From Natrinema marinum (GTDB lineage Archaea; Halobacteriota; Halobacteria; Halobacteriales; Natrialbaceae): DNA of 64,000 bases. The notes under the pieces are model-generated. The model did no database searches. It was not told where the DNA came from and saw only the letters and a program-made list of their open reading frames with translations. Each line of letters opens with the position of its first letter. Within the stretch, counting starts at the first letter, position 1. The position numbers and the translations under genes were made by a program. Of this stretch, positions 1 to 8,584 are shown one piece after another. The DNA is taken from assembly GCF_024296685.1 (NCBI RefSeq), contig NZ_CP100763.1:3702004-3766003 (forward strand), read 5' to 3'.

Positions 1-649
1 TCGACTCGGGGTCGGAGACGAGGATCGTCACCATGACGTAGCTTGTCGCGGCCGCGAGCGTGGCGACGTAGAAGGCGGCGTCGAAGCCGTCGATCGCCGT
101 CCCGCCGGGGAGTACGTAGGGACCGCGGCTAACGACTGCCCCGGCGACGGCCGGTCCGGCACCGAAGCCGACCAGCCGGAACGTGTTGTAGACGCCCATG
201 TTTCCGCCGCGATCGCCCGACGTGGCGAGTTCGTTGACGAGCGCGACCGACGACGGGATGATGAAGGCCACGCTGACCCCCTGCAGCCCGCGGATGACCA
301 GCAGCGAGACGTACGTCTCCGCGACGACGTAGGCCGCGTTCGTCAGCGCCAGTCCGGCGAGCCCGACCAGAATGAACGGCTTGCGCCGCCCCAGCCGATC
401 CGAGAGCCGGCCGGTTAGCGGCTGAAAGCTGCTGTTGAGGAAGCCAAAGAGCGAGAGGATGAGCCCGATGATCAGCGACTCGCCGAGCCCGAACGCCGTC
501 CCGCCGACGACGCCGCTGGTCACGTACAGCGGGATGACGATGATCAAAAACGAGTTGCCGATCCCGTCGGCCATTCGCGCACCCGCCAGCGCGAGTACCC
601 GTTGGTCGACGGCGAACGGCGCGATAAGTCGGTCGACGAGGCTCCGCAT
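1..649 (-). CDS. MFS transporter, N-terminal part (runs off window)
   Basis: Reading from an ATG at 649, the protein is highly hydrophobic and contains a major facilitator motif A between TM2 and TM3 (GRLSDRLGRRKPF). Further helices follow (AETYVSLLVIRGLQGVSVAF and onward). About 216 residues are visible before the window edge, roughly the first six helices of a usual 12-TM protein. Family knowledge says it is a proton-coupled or facilitated small-molecule carrier in the cytoplasmic membrane; the substrate cannot be read from this part. A drug-efflux-like (DHA) subgroup is an inference from motif A and the 'IIPSSVALVNELA' stretch. Confidence 0.85.
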   Translation of the reverse strand, partial: MRSLVDRLIAPFAVDQRVLALAGARMADGIGNSFLIIVIPLYVTSGVVGGTAFGLGESLIIGLILSLFGFLNSSFQPLTGRLSDRLGRRKPFILVGLAGLALTNAAYVVAETYVSLLVIRGLQGVSVAFIIPSSVALVNELATSGDRGGNMGVYNTFRLVGFGAGPAVAGAVVSRGPYVLPGGTAIDGFDAAFYVATLAAATSYVMVTILVSDPES

Positions 650-765
650 CTCCCTTGCCGTATGCGACCGCGCCCGATTATAGTTTCGAACCGAAATGTA
701 CGAATCGGTGACAGTCTTTCCCAGCGCAAGAGAGGTACAAGCCACCGGCCGCCGTCTCTCTATTC

Positions 766-1020
766 ATGTCCGACGTCAAACTCAATCGCGTCGAATCCGT
801 TCTCGAGGACCTCGAGTACCCCATCGAACCCGATCAGGCCGCGACCGAACTCGAGGACGTCACCCTCCTGCTCGCAGACGGCGAGCGAAACCTGGGCGCG
901 CTCGTCGCACGGAGCGAGAGCGTCCGGTTCGAGTCGTCCGCGGACCTCGAGTCGGAACTTCACAACGTCCTCCCGCGCGAGGCCGTCGGCGAGCCCTACC
1001 AGTCGGAGGGCGAAGGCTAG
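766..1020 (+). CDS. DUF5789 family small acidic protein
   Basis: An 84-residue acidic protein with a helix-rich N-terminus (LNRVESVLEDLEYPI), a central 'DVTLLLADGERNLG' strand region and the invariant-looking end LPREAVGEPYQSEGEG, which I recognise as the haloarchaeal DUF5789 family. There is no signal peptide or membrane segment, so it should be cytoplasmic. Function is unknown. It lies 78 bp upstream of the TFS gene on the same strand, so the two could be co-transcribed. Confidence 0.8.
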   Translation: MSDVKLNRVESVLEDLEYPIEPDQAATELEDVTLLLADGERNLGALVARSESVRFESSADLESELHNVLPREAVGEPYQSEGEG

Positions 1021-1098
1021 AGTCGACTGCGGCCCGTCGACGGTCGACGGACCCAAACGGGCCCCTTAAGTCGCTCGACCTCCGTAGCCCGGACAACG

Positions 1099-1407
1099 AT
1101 GGAATTTTGCGACGACTGCGGTTCGATGATGAAAGCCGACGACGGCATGTGGGAATGCGGTAGTTGTGGGTTCACGAAACCGAAAGGCGACGCGTCCCAG
1201 TACACCGTCACCGACGCTCAGGAGGCCAGCGAGATCATCGAATCCTCCGGCGAGACTTCCTTGCCCCAAACCGACGCCATCTGTCCCGAGTGTGGCAACG
1301 ACCGCGCCCACTGGTACATGCAACAGATCCGCTCGGCCGACGAGTCCGAGACGCGCTTCTTTATCTGCACCGAGTGCGAGCACAAGTGGCGCGAAGACGA
1401 CAACTAA
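1099..1407 (+). CDS. tfs: Transcription factor S (RNA polymerase cleavage factor, TFIIS-like)
   Basis: The 102 aa length is typical for archaeal TFS. An N-terminal zinc ribbon uses C4, C7, C20 and C23. The C-terminal ribbon uses C62, C65, C90 and C93 and carries the acidic catalytic pair D81-E82 in 'RSADESETRFF' that is inserted into the polymerase secondary channel. Family knowledge: TFS stimulates RNA cleavage by backtracked archaeal RNA polymerase. The catalytic pair is intact, so this is an active TFS rather than an inhibitory paralogue. A long hairpin element begins at the base after the stop codon. Confidence 0.95.
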   Translation: MEFCDDCGSMMKADDGMWECGSCGFTKPKGDASQYTVTDAQEASEIIESSGETSLPQTDAICPECGNDRAHWYMQQIRSADESETRFFICTECEHKWREDDN

Positions 1408-1625
1408 CAACCTTTTACGCTGCGGTCTGTCGCGAGCGAGGCACGGAGCGCCTCGCTCGCGATGTCCCTCGGTAAAAGGTTGATCAAAAGCACTCCTCCC
1501 TCCCCTACGGGTCGGTCGTCGGCCCGCTCGCTCGGTTCACTCGCTCGCGGTCGGTGACTGGGTGACGGCCTGCCCTCCCCCGGGTCGCGACCTCCTCGCG
1601 GTGCTCGGAGGCCGCTCCCGGCCAC
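1408..1625. repeat. Hairpin-headed repeat element, copy 1
   Basis: Directly after the tfs stop. The first 75 bases (1408-1482) form a long hairpin: the outer arms CAACCTTTTAC and GTAAAAGGTTG are perfect complements, and an inner 13-bp stem (1430-1442 with 1450-1462, TCGCGAGCGAGGC) closes a 7-nt loop. The following ~140 bases are almost identical to 3209-3351. Short reading frames across this GC-rich part look fortuitous. It may act as the tfs terminator, a structured RNA, or a small non-autonomous mobile element. Confidence 0.8.
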
Positions 1626-1708
1626 TGTTTTTTCGTTTGGACTTCCCCTTGTCTCCATATGCTATAGAAGTCATATGTATTACCAATGCGGGTACTCAAT
1701 TCACAAGA

Positions 1709-1912
1709 ATGACTAGAGATGGAGAGTCGGTCTTTCAGGAAATACGATCGCTAACCGGGGCTCCGATAATCGCACTAACCCTCGTGTATGTCGATTCGAC
1801 CGTCAGTCTATCGTGGTATCAGCTAGTGATCGTTGCCGTTGCTGTCTCGATATTGTTCCACGGAGTAATACCAAGCTCAGTAGAGAGACTCCGCAAAGCG
1901 AACGACGCGTGA
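1709..1912 (+). CDS. Small two-TM membrane protein, unknown
   Basis: A 67-residue frame starting at the ATG of 'MTRDGESVF'. An upstream in-frame start at 1562 lies inside the repeat element and is unlikely to be used. Two hydrophobic segments are visible (TGAPIIALTLVYV and QLVIVAVAVSILFHGVI), followed by a charged tail. Base composition is clearly AT-richer than the neighbours, which suggests acquisition with the adjacent repeat. I do not recognise a family, and it could also be a remnant of a longer gene. Confidence 0.5.
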   Translation: MTRDGESVFQEIRSLTGAPIIALTLVYVDSTVSLSWYQLVIVAVAVSILFHGVIPSSVERLRKANDA

Positions 1913-1924
1913 ATACGCGGTACC

Positions 1925-2704
1925 CTACTCGTTGCGTGCGATCGTCAGATATCCTGTGTGCCCGACGGGTGCGGTCGAGGGCCTCGAGCCGCGGTCGTCG
2001 AACTGCATCTCGCGCTGGATCGTCTCCCGCGTGGTAACGTTCGCCAGTCCGACCTCGCGGGCCGTCCGCGCGACCTCGCGGGTCGATTCGACGAACGGAC
2101 TGTAGACCGCGACGAAGCCGCCGTCGACCAGTAGCTCCGGCGCGCGCTCGACCATCGCTGGCGCGTCGCCCGTATCGAGGGTCAACACGTCGAACGACGA
2201 CGGCTCGAGGTCGTCGACTTCCTCGGTCACGTCGCCCGTGCGAACGTCGATGGCGTCGGAAACGCCACCCAGCGCCATGTTCTCGCGGGCCACGTCGGCG
2301 AACTCGGCGTCGCGCTCGTAGGTCACGACCTCGGCCCCGGCGCGGGCCATCATTGCCGCGAGCACCCCGGTCCCGGTGCCGGCGTCGAGGACGCGGTCGC
2401 CGCGGGCGATCCCTGTCTCGCCGATGACGAGGCCGATATCGCGGGGGACCATCGGCGCGCCCGTCCGCTCGAAGTGATGAAAGAGGTCCGGTCCGCGCAG
2501 TCGGCGCACCTGAAACTCGTCGCCCAGATGCGTCTCGATCGTGTCGCCCGACTGCACGTCTTCGGGCACCTCGAGCACGCCGAGGTCGGTTCCCTGTTCG
2601 CCGCCGGGTTCGACGAGGTACTCGCGGTCGCCGCGGACGAGCAAGACCGGGACGCGCTCGGCGTCCGCCGTCTCTCCGCCGTCCGCGCTATCGGTGTCGC
2701 TCAC
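1925..2704 (-). CDS. tRNA (adenine-N1)-methyltransferase, TrmI/PimT type
   Basis: A 259-residue class I SAM-dependent methyltransferase. An N-terminal beta domain (residues ~17-70, including '[16 protein letters not shown]') precedes '[20 protein letters not shown]' and the SAM-binding motif [14 protein letters not shown] at ~106-117, then 'VVTYERD' and '[11 protein letters not shown]'. This order is that of archaeal TrmI, which makes m1A57/58 in the tRNA T-loop; an older label for the family is PimT/L-isoaspartyl methyltransferase-like. It starts with GTG overlapping the nac stop (GTGA), so the two are translationally coupled. Confidence 0.88.
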   Translation of the reverse strand: MSDTDSADGGETADAERVPVLLVRGDREYLVEPGGEQGTDLGVLEVPEDVQSGDTIETHLGDEFQVRRLRGPDLFHHFERTGAPMVPRDIGLVIGETGIARGDRVLDAGTGTGVLAAMMARAGAEVVTYERDAEFADVARENMALGGVSDAIDVRTGDVTEEVDDLEPSSFDVLTLDTGDAPAMVERAPELLVDGGFVAVYSPFVESTREVARTAREVGLANVTTRETIQREMQFDDRGSRPSTAPVGHTGYLTIARNE

Positions 2705-3090
2705 TCGAGGGATTCGACCGCCGCGGCGAGGTCGCCGTCGTTGTCCTCGAGCGCTTCGCGGGCCTCGTCCTCGCTGACGCTGGCGCGCATAGCGACGAGT
2801 TCGATATCGTCGTCGGGAATCGACGGCTCGGCCTCGCTGCCGGCGTCGGCGCTGCCGGTGCTCCCGCCGGCCGACCCGGCCTCGACCTCTTCGGGCGAGC
2901 CGATGACCTGGTAGGTCTCCTGGCCGCGGGCGTCCATCTTGGTGACTTCGGCGTCTCCGAAGACGAGGTCGTACTCCTCGGTGCGGATGATGACCTCCTC
3001 GGCGTCGATGTCTTCGACGTCGATGCCCATCTGTTCCATCATCTGTTCCATCTTGCGCGGGTTGAGTCCGCCACCGCCTCCTCCAAACAT
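2701..3090 (-). CDS. nac: Nascent polypeptide-associated complex (NAC) protein
   Basis: A 129-residue protein beginning [20 protein letters not shown], the signature start of archaeal NAC; an upstream in-frame GTG at 3099 is less likely. The NAC beta-barrel domain covers about residues 15-70 ('[20 protein letters not shown]') and a C-terminal UBA domain ends '[17 protein letters not shown]', separated by a Gly/Ser/acidic linker. NAC binds nascent chains at the ribosome as a homodimer in archaea. The repeat element copy 2 lies only ~20 bp upstream of the start, so it overlaps or replaces the normal promoter region. Confidence 0.93.
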   Translation of the reverse strand: MFGGGGGGLNPRKMEQMMEQMGIDVEDIDAEEVIIRTEEYDLVFGDAEVTKMDARGQETYQVIGSPEEVEAGSAGGSTGSADAGSEAEPSIPDDDIELVAMRASVSEDEAREALEDNDGDLAAAVESLE

Positions 3091-3130
3091 ACTCGCCACG
3101 TCGCCACGAGCAACCTTTTACTCTGCGGTT

Positions 3131-3351
3131 CGACCTTTTACTCTGCAGTCTATCGCGCTGACGGCAGCATAGCTGCCGCACAGCGCGATGTCCTTCGGTA
3201 AAAGGTCGATCAAAAGCACTCCTCCCTCCCCTACGGGTCGGTCGTCGGCCCGCTCGCTCGGTTCACTCGCTCGCTGTCGGTGACTGGCTGACGGCCTGCC
3301 CTCCCCCGAGTCGCGAACTCCTCGCGGTGCTCGGAGCCCGCTCCCGGCCAC
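3131..3351. repeat. Hairpin-headed repeat element, copy 2 (with partial extra terminus at 3111)
   Basis: Same direct orientation and architecture as 1408-1625. Outer arms CGACCTTTTAC (3131-3141) and GTAAAAGGTCG (3198-3208) are complementary. The inner stem is ATCGCGCTG (3152-3160) with CAGCGCGAT (3181-3189), plus CGGCAGC (3162-3168) with GCTGCCG (3172-3178). The stem sequence differs from copy 1 but pairing is kept, while the ~140 bases downstream are nearly identical. A second, partial terminus CAACCTTTTACTCTGCGGTT sits at 3111-3130, suggesting a nested or serial insertion. Confidence 0.8.
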
Positions 3352-3365
3352 ACGCACTCGTCTGT

Positions 3366-3854
3366 TCAGTTCTCCGCGGGCGCGCCTTCGCGCACGTTCA
3401 CCGCCATTCCCGTCTCGAAGTCCCGAATCGCCTCGGCGGCGAGCTGGGCCGTCCCGACCGCGAGCAACTCGCCGCGCTCGTGGACCACCAGCACCTCGTC
3501 GCCCGGCCGGATCTCGTCGCCGGCCTCGAGGACGAACTTCGCGAAGACGTTCTTCTCGTCGCGGACGAACGGTTCGCTCTCGTCGTCGACGACCACGCGA
3601 TAGGCGGGGTGGGCGAGCGCGGCGTCGAGCCGGCGACCCCCCTCGAGGCCGAGGGTGAACCGGCCGTCGGTGCCGAAGGAGACGATTCGACCCGCGTCGG
3701 CGTGGACCTGCTGGGGGCGGCCCGAGGTGGTTCGTTTGATCGTCAGCGATTCCGCTGGGGGAAACAGAGCCGTGCCGGCCCCCGCGCCGAACTGGTAGTC
3801 CGCGATGGTCCGGAGTTCGGGCAGTCCCGCACTCCCGTCCGCTGGGTCGCTCAT
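3366..3854 (-). CDS. PUA domain protein
   Basis: A 162-residue protein. The C-terminal half (about residues 80-155) has the PUA fold pattern: 'VVVDDESEPFVRDEKNVFAKFV', then 'GDEIRPGDEVLVVHERGELLAVGTA' and an end strand 'GMAVNVREG'. The N-terminal half ('LRTIADYQFGAGAGTALFPP') resembles the domain that precedes PUA in archaeal TGT-related proteins. PUA domains bind RNA, so a role in tRNA or rRNA modification is plausible, but no catalytic domain is present. It ends just downstream of repeat copy 2 and is transcribed toward it. Confidence 0.75.
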   Translation of the reverse strand: MSDPADGSAGLPELRTIADYQFGAGAGTALFPPAESLTIKRTTSGRPQQVHADAGRIVSFGTDGRFTLGLEGGRRLDAALAHPAYRVVVDDESEPFVRDEKNVFAKFVLEAGDEIRPGDEVLVVHERGELLAVGTAQLAAEAIRDFETGMAVNVREGAPAEN

Positions 3855-4036
3855 TGGCCGCGATTCGACGCGACGGGTCGAAAGCCCTTCGACCTGCGCC
3901 GGCGGCGGGCGCGCGGGCCCGGACTGGCGAACGGAAGCGACGGGTCCTCCGTTCGATGCATGTGAACGCTTGTCTGAATCGAGGTCGAACCGAGATGGTG
4001 AATATTAAGATAATTGATTTACTATTACCGACAGCG

Positions 4037-4213
4037 ATGGATGTCACACAGATCGGTCTCGGGGTCGCCCTGCTCGTCATCGGCACCCTGACGCTCGCCG
4101 GCCCGGCCACGATCGTCACGGGACCGTTCGTCTATCTCCTGACCGGGGCGACGCTGCTCGTCACGGGGTATGCGCTGTTGATCGGTCTCTGGCAGAACAG
4201 GCAGCCGAACTGA
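4037..4213 (+). CDS. Small hydrophobic two-TM protein
   Basis: A 58-residue frame starting at the ATG of 'MDVTQIGLGVALLVIG'. Two TM segments are visible (residues ~6-28 and ~32-50). Upstream in-frame starts exist, but the bases just before 4037 are AT-rich (TTAAGATAATTGATTTACTATTA) and look like an archaeal promoter, so I prefer this leaderless start. I do not recognise a family. It converges with the NYN-domain gene on the other strand. Confidence 0.6.
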   Translation: MDVTQIGLGVALLVIGTLTLAGPATIVTGPFVYLLTGATLLVTGYALLIGLWQNRQPN

Positions 4214-4271
4214 CGGTCGTCCCGGCCCGATTCGTTCACGACCCGGCAGCGGCGTCGCGAGGACGGCGCGC

Positions 4272-4769
4272 TCAGAGCAGGAACGTCTCGTGACGGTCGC
4301 CGAGATCGAGGAAGGAGTCGGCTTCGGCGATCAGTTCTTCGGCCGTCGAGGACTCGAAGGCCATCACCTCGACGCGGACCCCCTCGTGGCGCAGGTGCGA
4401 ACAGAGCCGCGAGAAGTCGCCGTCGCCCGTACAGAGGACGATCGTATCGACGTGGTTCGCCAGCGTCACCGCGTCCAGGCTCATCCCGACGTCCCAATCC
4501 GCCTTCTTCGTCCCGTCGGCGAACGTCTTGATATCCTTGATCTTGGGCTCGAAGCCGATGTCGATCAGCGCCTCGAAGAAGCTCTCCTCCTCGGGCGAAT
4601 CCGCGCGGATGACGTACGCGATCGCGCGCGTGAGTTGGCGGTCCTGTACGGCCTTCTCGAGCAGCGCGGAGTAGTCGATGTTGCGGCTGTAGATGCTCTG
4701 TGCGGTGTGGTAGAGGTTCTGGGCGTCGACGAGGACGGCGACGCGCTGACCGGGATGAATTTCCGTCAT
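4272..4769 (-). CDS. NYN domain (LabA/DUF88-type) putative nuclease
   Basis: 165 residues covering a single NYN/PIN-like domain. Visible acidic motifs are VDAQNLYHT near residue 14 (first Asp), 'KKADWDVGMSLDA' (~90-102) and 'LCTGDGDFSRLCSHLR' (~112-127), the pattern of metal-binding Asp residues in NYN nucleases. The family is thought to cleave or bind RNA; the substrate here is unknown. All key acidic residues are kept, so it is probably active. Confidence 0.85.
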   Translation of the reverse strand: MTEIHPGQRVAVLVDAQNLYHTAQSIYSRNIDYSALLEKAVQDRQLTRAIAYVIRADSPEEESFFEALIDIGFEPKIKDIKTFADGTKKADWDVGMSLDAVTLANHVDTIVLCTGDGDFSRLCSHLRHEGVRVEVMAFESSTAEELIAEADSFLDLGDRHETFLL

Positions 4770-4842
4770 ATACTAGCATGTCGTGGGGGGCTATAAAAAA
4801 TCGCGGCGTTCGGTTCGGTCGCGGTACCGCTGCCGGCAGTGT

Positions 4843-5667
4843 TCAGGACCGGAGCTTCTGAATGCGCTTTTCCGTCGGTGGATGCGTCGCGAACAGCGTC
4901 GCCAGGAGTCCCTTCTCCGAGTTGAAGATACACAGCGCACTCATGCTATCGTCGAGGTCGGATTCGCGGCCCTGTGCGCCCTGCGAGATTTTCTCGAGCG
5001 CGCGGGCGAGCGGGTCGCCGCTGCCGATATACTGCCGGGCGTCCTCGTCGGCGACGAATTCGCGGTACCGCGAGATGGCGAGGACGAAGACCATCACGAG
5101 CATCTGCGCGAGGTTCGAGATGACCATGCCGACGATGATGCTCCCGATGTTACGCTCTCCGCCCATGATATAGACCATGTAGGCGACCCAGCCGACCATC
5201 ATGGCGATGGAACTGCCGAGCACCATCGCGAGGACGTCGCGGTTCTTGATGTGGGCGAGCTCGTGGGCGATCACGCCCTCGAGTTCGTCGCGCTGGAGCA
5301 GTCGGATAAGCTCCGTCGAGACGACGACGACGCCCTTGCCCTTCCGGCCGGTCGCGAAGGCGTTGGGGACGCCCATGTCCATGACCATCAGTTTCGGTTT
5401 GTCGATCTTCATGTCCCGACAGAGCGAGTCCGTCATCTGATGGATCTCCTGATACTGGCCGTCTTCGGGCATTTCTTCGGCCCGTCTGGTTGCCGACCAC
5501 GTTCCGATCTTGTACTGGATGACCGGTAACACGAGCAGCCCCAGGAGGACGAGAGGCCATGCGCCGAAGCCGAACATCGCCAGTCCGAAGGCTCCGACGA
5601 GCATGTAGAACGCGAACAGGATCGATCCGACGACCGCCATTCGCACTTTCAATCCGAAATCTGTCAC
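4843..5667 (-). CDS. htpX: HtpX-like M48 family membrane zinc metalloprotease
   Basis: 274 residues. Two N-terminal TM helices (~10-32 and ~36-52) are followed by a cytosolic protease region with HELAHIKNRD at 135-144 (zinc ligands H135 and H139, catalytic E136). Two further TM segments (~148-168 and ~177-198) precede the third ligand region 'SRYREFVADEDA' (Glu ~203). HtpX takes part in membrane protein quality control. Length and motif spacing match the family, and it is monocistronic here. Confidence 0.93.
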   Translation of the reverse strand: MTDFGLKVRMAVVGSILFAFYMLVGAFGLAMFGFGAWPLVLLGLLVLPVIQYKIGTWSATRRAEEMPEDGQYQEIHQMTDSLCRDMKIDKPKLMVMDMGVPNAFATGRKGKGVVVVSTELIRLLQRDELEGVIAHELAHIKNRDVLAMVLGSSIAMMVGWVAYMVYIMGGERNIGSIIVGMVISNLAQMLVMVFVLAISRYREFVADEDARQYIGSGDPLARALEKISQGAQGRESDLDDSMSALCIFNSEKGLLATLFATHPPTEKRIQKLRS

Positions 5668-6018
5668 ACCGAGGTGTAAGTAACGACTGGGGATAAATTA
5701 CGTGGAACTGTCTCTCACCTCTCGAAGGGCACGGCAATCGATTCGATCAAAGTCACAATCAATAAGTCGGACGAGCAGTATCTGTCGTCTATGCGCCGCG
5801 TCGCTCACCCGACCGTCAGCTCCGTCGTGAGCGACGCCCGCCCTCGTTTTCCGAAACGCAAACGCGCGTGAGAGCGCTCGCGGCGGGCGTGGCACCCCCG
5901 TCTCGGGCGCGTTTCGACCGCGCACAGTTGCGTTTGACCGACTAGCAGCCGCCCACCGATCGGAACCGATACACCCTACCGATTGGGGGCCGACACACGA
6001 CCCAACGACACCACACCC
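5668..6018. other. Intergenic region upstream of dap operon, with inverted repeat
   Basis: No supported gene. It must contain the divergent htpX and dapA promoters. One inverted repeat is visible: TCGCTCAC at 5801-5808 and GTGAGCGA at 5827-5834, separated by 18 nt. This could be an operator or a leader hairpin ahead of the lysine genes, but the base composition makes chance repeats common. Confidence 0.4.
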
Positions 6019-6942
6019 ATGACAGATATCGACCTTTCGGGCGTCTTCCCGGCGATGTGCACGCCCTTCGACGAGGACCAACGGATCGACTTCGAAACGC
6101 TCCAGACCGACGCCCAGCGCCTCGAGGCCGCGGGCGTCGACGGGCTCGTTCCCGTCGGCTCGACCGGCGAGTCCGCGACCCTGACCCACGACGAACACGT
6201 CCGCGTCGTTGAGGCGGTCATCGAAGCCGTCGGCGACGTGCCCGTCATCGCGGGCACGGGCTCGAACAACACCCGCGAGGCGCTCGAGCTCTCCGAGCGC
6301 GCCGCTGAGGCCGGCGCGGACGGCCTCCTGTTGATCTCGCCGTACTACAACAAGCCCGAGCAGCGCGGTCTGATCGAACACTATCAAACGATCGCGGACG
6401 CCGTCGACCTCCCGCAGATCGTCTACAACGTCCCTTCGCGGACGGGGCGGAACATCGAACCTGACACCGCCGTCGAACTGGCGAGCCACGAGAACATCGC
6501 GGGCTTCAAGGCCGCCAGCGGCGATCTCGGGCAGATCGGCGAGATCGCAGAGCGCACCGTCGACGAGGAGTTCGCCGTTCTCTCGGGCGACGACGCGCTC
6601 ACCCTGCCGATCGTTTCCGTCGGCGGTACCGGCACCATCAGCGTCGCCGCGAACATCGAGCCCGAACGGACCTGCGCGATGGTCGGCGCGGCGCTCGACG
6701 GCGACTACGAGCGCGCCCGCGAACTCCACCACGAACTCGGCCCGCTGTTCCGCGAACTGTTCGTCGAGACCAACCCGATCCCGGTCAAGGAGGCCATGCA
6801 GATCCGCGGCTACGGCCCCGCCCGCATGCGTCCGCCGCTGACCCGCCTCGCCGACGAATTCCGCGAGGGACTCGAGGCGGTGCTTGCCGACCTCGAGCGT
6901 GACACGACCGAGGTCGCGGACGCGGCGGAGGGTGATCGATGA
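6019..6942 (+). CDS. dapA: 4-hydroxy-tetrahydrodipicolinate synthase
   Basis: A 307-residue TIM-barrel aldolase of the DHDPS/NAL family, starting at MTDIDLSGVF; the 12 codons upstream in frame look non-coding. Key residues are visible: the GSTGES motif at 48-53, the catalytic Tyr136 in 'YNVPSRTGRN' and the Schiff-base Lys164 in 'AGFKAASGD'. It condenses pyruvate with aspartate semialdehyde, the first committed step to diaminopimelate and lysine. The clustering with dapB and dapD supports this over other family members. Its stop overlaps the dapB start (ATGA). Confidence 0.95.
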   Translation: MTDIDLSGVFPAMCTPFDEDQRIDFETLQTDAQRLEAAGVDGLVPVGSTGESATLTHDEHVRVVEAVIEAVGDVPVIAGTGSNNTREALELSERAAEAGADGLLLISPYYNKPEQRGLIEHYQTIADAVDLPQIVYNVPSRTGRNIEPDTAVELASHENIAGFKAASGDLGQIGEIAERTVDEEFAVLSGDDALTLPIVSVGGTGTISVAANIEPERTCAMVGAALDGDYERARELHHELGPLFRELFVETNPIPVKEAMQIRGYGPARMRPPLTRLADEFREGLEAVLADLERDTTEVADAAEGDR

Positions 6943-7706
6943 CGGTCCGGCTCGGTGTCACCGGCGCGACGGGCCGCATGGGGCGGGAAGTGATCGCCGC
7001 CGCGAGCGAGCGTGAGGACTGCGAGGTCGTCTTCGCGGTCAACCGCGAGCCCGCCGACGAGACCGTCGACGGCGTCGCGATCGAATCGGCAAGCGAGTTC
7101 GACGCACTGGTCGCCGACCGCGAGCCCGCTGTCGTGATCGACTTCACCGGCCCGGCGTCCGCCGTCGACTACGCCGAGGCCTGCGCCGACGCCGGCGTCG
7201 CCTTCGTCACCGGCACGACCGGCTTCGACGACGTGGGCCGCGAGGCGCTCGAGGCCGCCGCGGAGGACACGGCCGTGCTCCACGCGCCGAACTTCGCCCG
7301 CGGGGTGCAGGCCCTGCTCAACGTCGTCGGCGAAGCGGTCCGGAATCTGCCCGGTTACGACGTGGAACTCGTCGAGACCCACCACAACGCAAAGCGCGAC
7401 GCGCCGAGTGGCACCGCAAATCGCCTGCTCTCGGAGATCGAAGCCAACGGGGAGTTCACCGAGCGCACGCACGGCCGCGAAGGCGAGGCCCCGCGCGAGG
7501 AGGCCGAGATCGGCGTCCACGCCCTGCGGGCGGGCGACATCACGGGCGAACACGAGATCCTGCTGGCGGGCAACCACGAGGAAGTCCGGCTCACTCACCG
7601 AGCGGAGGATCGGGGCGTCTTCGCCGCGGGCGCGGTCGACGCGGCGGTCTGGATCGCTGGACAGAAGGCGGGGAGCTACGACTTTGCGGACGTGATCGCA
7701 GAATGA
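6939..7706 (+). CDS. dapB: 4-hydroxy-tetrahydrodipicolinate reductase
   Basis: 255 residues. The N-terminal Rossmann motif is GVTGATGRMGRE (6-17). The C-terminal catalytic signature is 'ETHHNAKRDAPSGTA', with H147-H148, K151 and PSGTA at 155-159. It reduces the DapA product to tetrahydrodipicolinate with NAD(P)H in the cytoplasm. Both junctions are 4-bp ATGA overlaps, with dapA upstream and dapD downstream, so the three genes are one translationally coupled operon. Confidence 0.96.
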   Translation: MTVRLGVTGATGRMGREVIAAASEREDCEVVFAVNREPADETVDGVAIESASEFDALVADREPAVVIDFTGPASAVDYAEACADAGVAFVTGTTGFDDVGREALEAAAEDTAVLHAPNFARGVQALLNVVGEAVRNLPGYDVELVETHHNAKRDAPSGTANRLLSEIEANGEFTERTHGREGEAPREEAEIGVHALRAGDITGEHEILLAGNHEEVRLTHRAEDRGVFAAGAVDAAVWIAGQKAGSYDFADVIAE

Positions 7707-8539
7707 GCGCACTCGAGACCGAAATCGACGAGCTGTGGGAGCGCAAAGAAAACGGCGAACTCAGCGCCGATACCGCCGGCGAGGACGAATACGCGACGCT
7801 CGAGGCCTTCCTCGACGCCCTCGAGGACGGCGAAATCCGCGCCGCCGAGAAATCGGGCGGCGAGTGGGAGGCAAACGAGTGGGTCAAGCAGGGGATCCTG
7901 CTCAACTTCGGCCTCCGGTCGATCGAGCCCCGCGAGCACGGCGGCGTCACGTACAACGACGTGCTCCCGCTGGCCGACTCGAGCGAGTACGGCGACCGCG
8001 GGAGCCGCAACACGCCCGACGGCACGGTCGTCCGCCGCGGCGCGAACATCGGCTCGGACTGCATCCTGATGAGCCCGGCGTTCGTCAACATCGGCGCTCG
8101 GGTCGGCGACGGCACGCTCGTCGACTCCTGTGACACCGTCGGTTCCTGCGCTCAGATCGGCGACAACGTCAAACTCGGCGCGAACCTCCTCATCGGCGGC
8201 GTGCTCGAGCCCGTCGAGAACGCGCCGGTCATCGTCGAGGACAACGTCTCACTCGGCGCGGGCTGTCGCGTCACCAGCGGCTTCGTCGTCGGCGAGAACA
8301 GCGTCGTCGGCGAGAACACCCTCCTGACGCCGCGCATCCCGGTCTACGACCTCGTCGAGGAAGAGGTTCTCTACGGCGAACTGCCCGCCAACCGCCGCGC
8401 CTTTACCCGCTTCGTCGAGTCCTCGATCGGCGACCACGACCTCTTCGACGGCGGCGCGTACAAGCCCGCCGTGGTCGCGACGGATCTCGAGACGGAGACG
8501 CTCGAGGCGACGGAACGCGAGGACGCGCTTCGGGAATAG
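7703..8539 (+). CDS. dapD: 2,3,4,5-tetrahydropyridine-2,6-dicarboxylate N-succinyltransferase
   Basis: 278 residues. A helical N-terminal domain precedes a left-handed beta-helix of hexapeptide repeats (about 110-215: 'RRGANIGSDCILMSPAFVNI', 'VGDGTLVDS', 'GSCAQIGDNVKLGANLLIGG'), as in DapD. It succinylates tetrahydrodipicolinate, which identifies the succinylase branch of DAP synthesis. That agrees with the desuccinylase-like gene at 11922. It could in principle use acetyl-CoA, but the full-length DapD architecture favours succinyl-CoA. Confidence 0.93.
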   Translation: MSALETEIDELWERKENGELSADTAGEDEYATLEAFLDALEDGEIRAAEKSGGEWEANEWVKQGILLNFGLRSIEPREHGGVTYNDVLPLADSSEYGDRGSRNTPDGTVVRRGANIGSDCILMSPAFVNIGARVGDGTLVDSCDTVGSCAQIGDNVKLGANLLIGGVLEPVENAPVIVEDNVSLGAGCRVTSGFVVGENSVVGENTLLTPRIPVYDLVEEEVLYGELPANRRAFTRFVESSIGDHDLFDGGAYKPAVVATDLETETLEATEREDALRE

Positions 8540-8584
8540 GTATCCAAAGCGGTCGAAATCCATCGTCGATCTCTTGGCCCCGCG

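Noticed and set aside
1404..1699. Short minus-strand frames across repeat copies 1 and 2 with a shared 'ASEPSERADDRPVGEGGVLL' product
   Set aside because: The product similarity follows from the DNA repeat itself; the hairpin part cannot be coding, and codon use is not coherent. Treated as a non-coding repeat.
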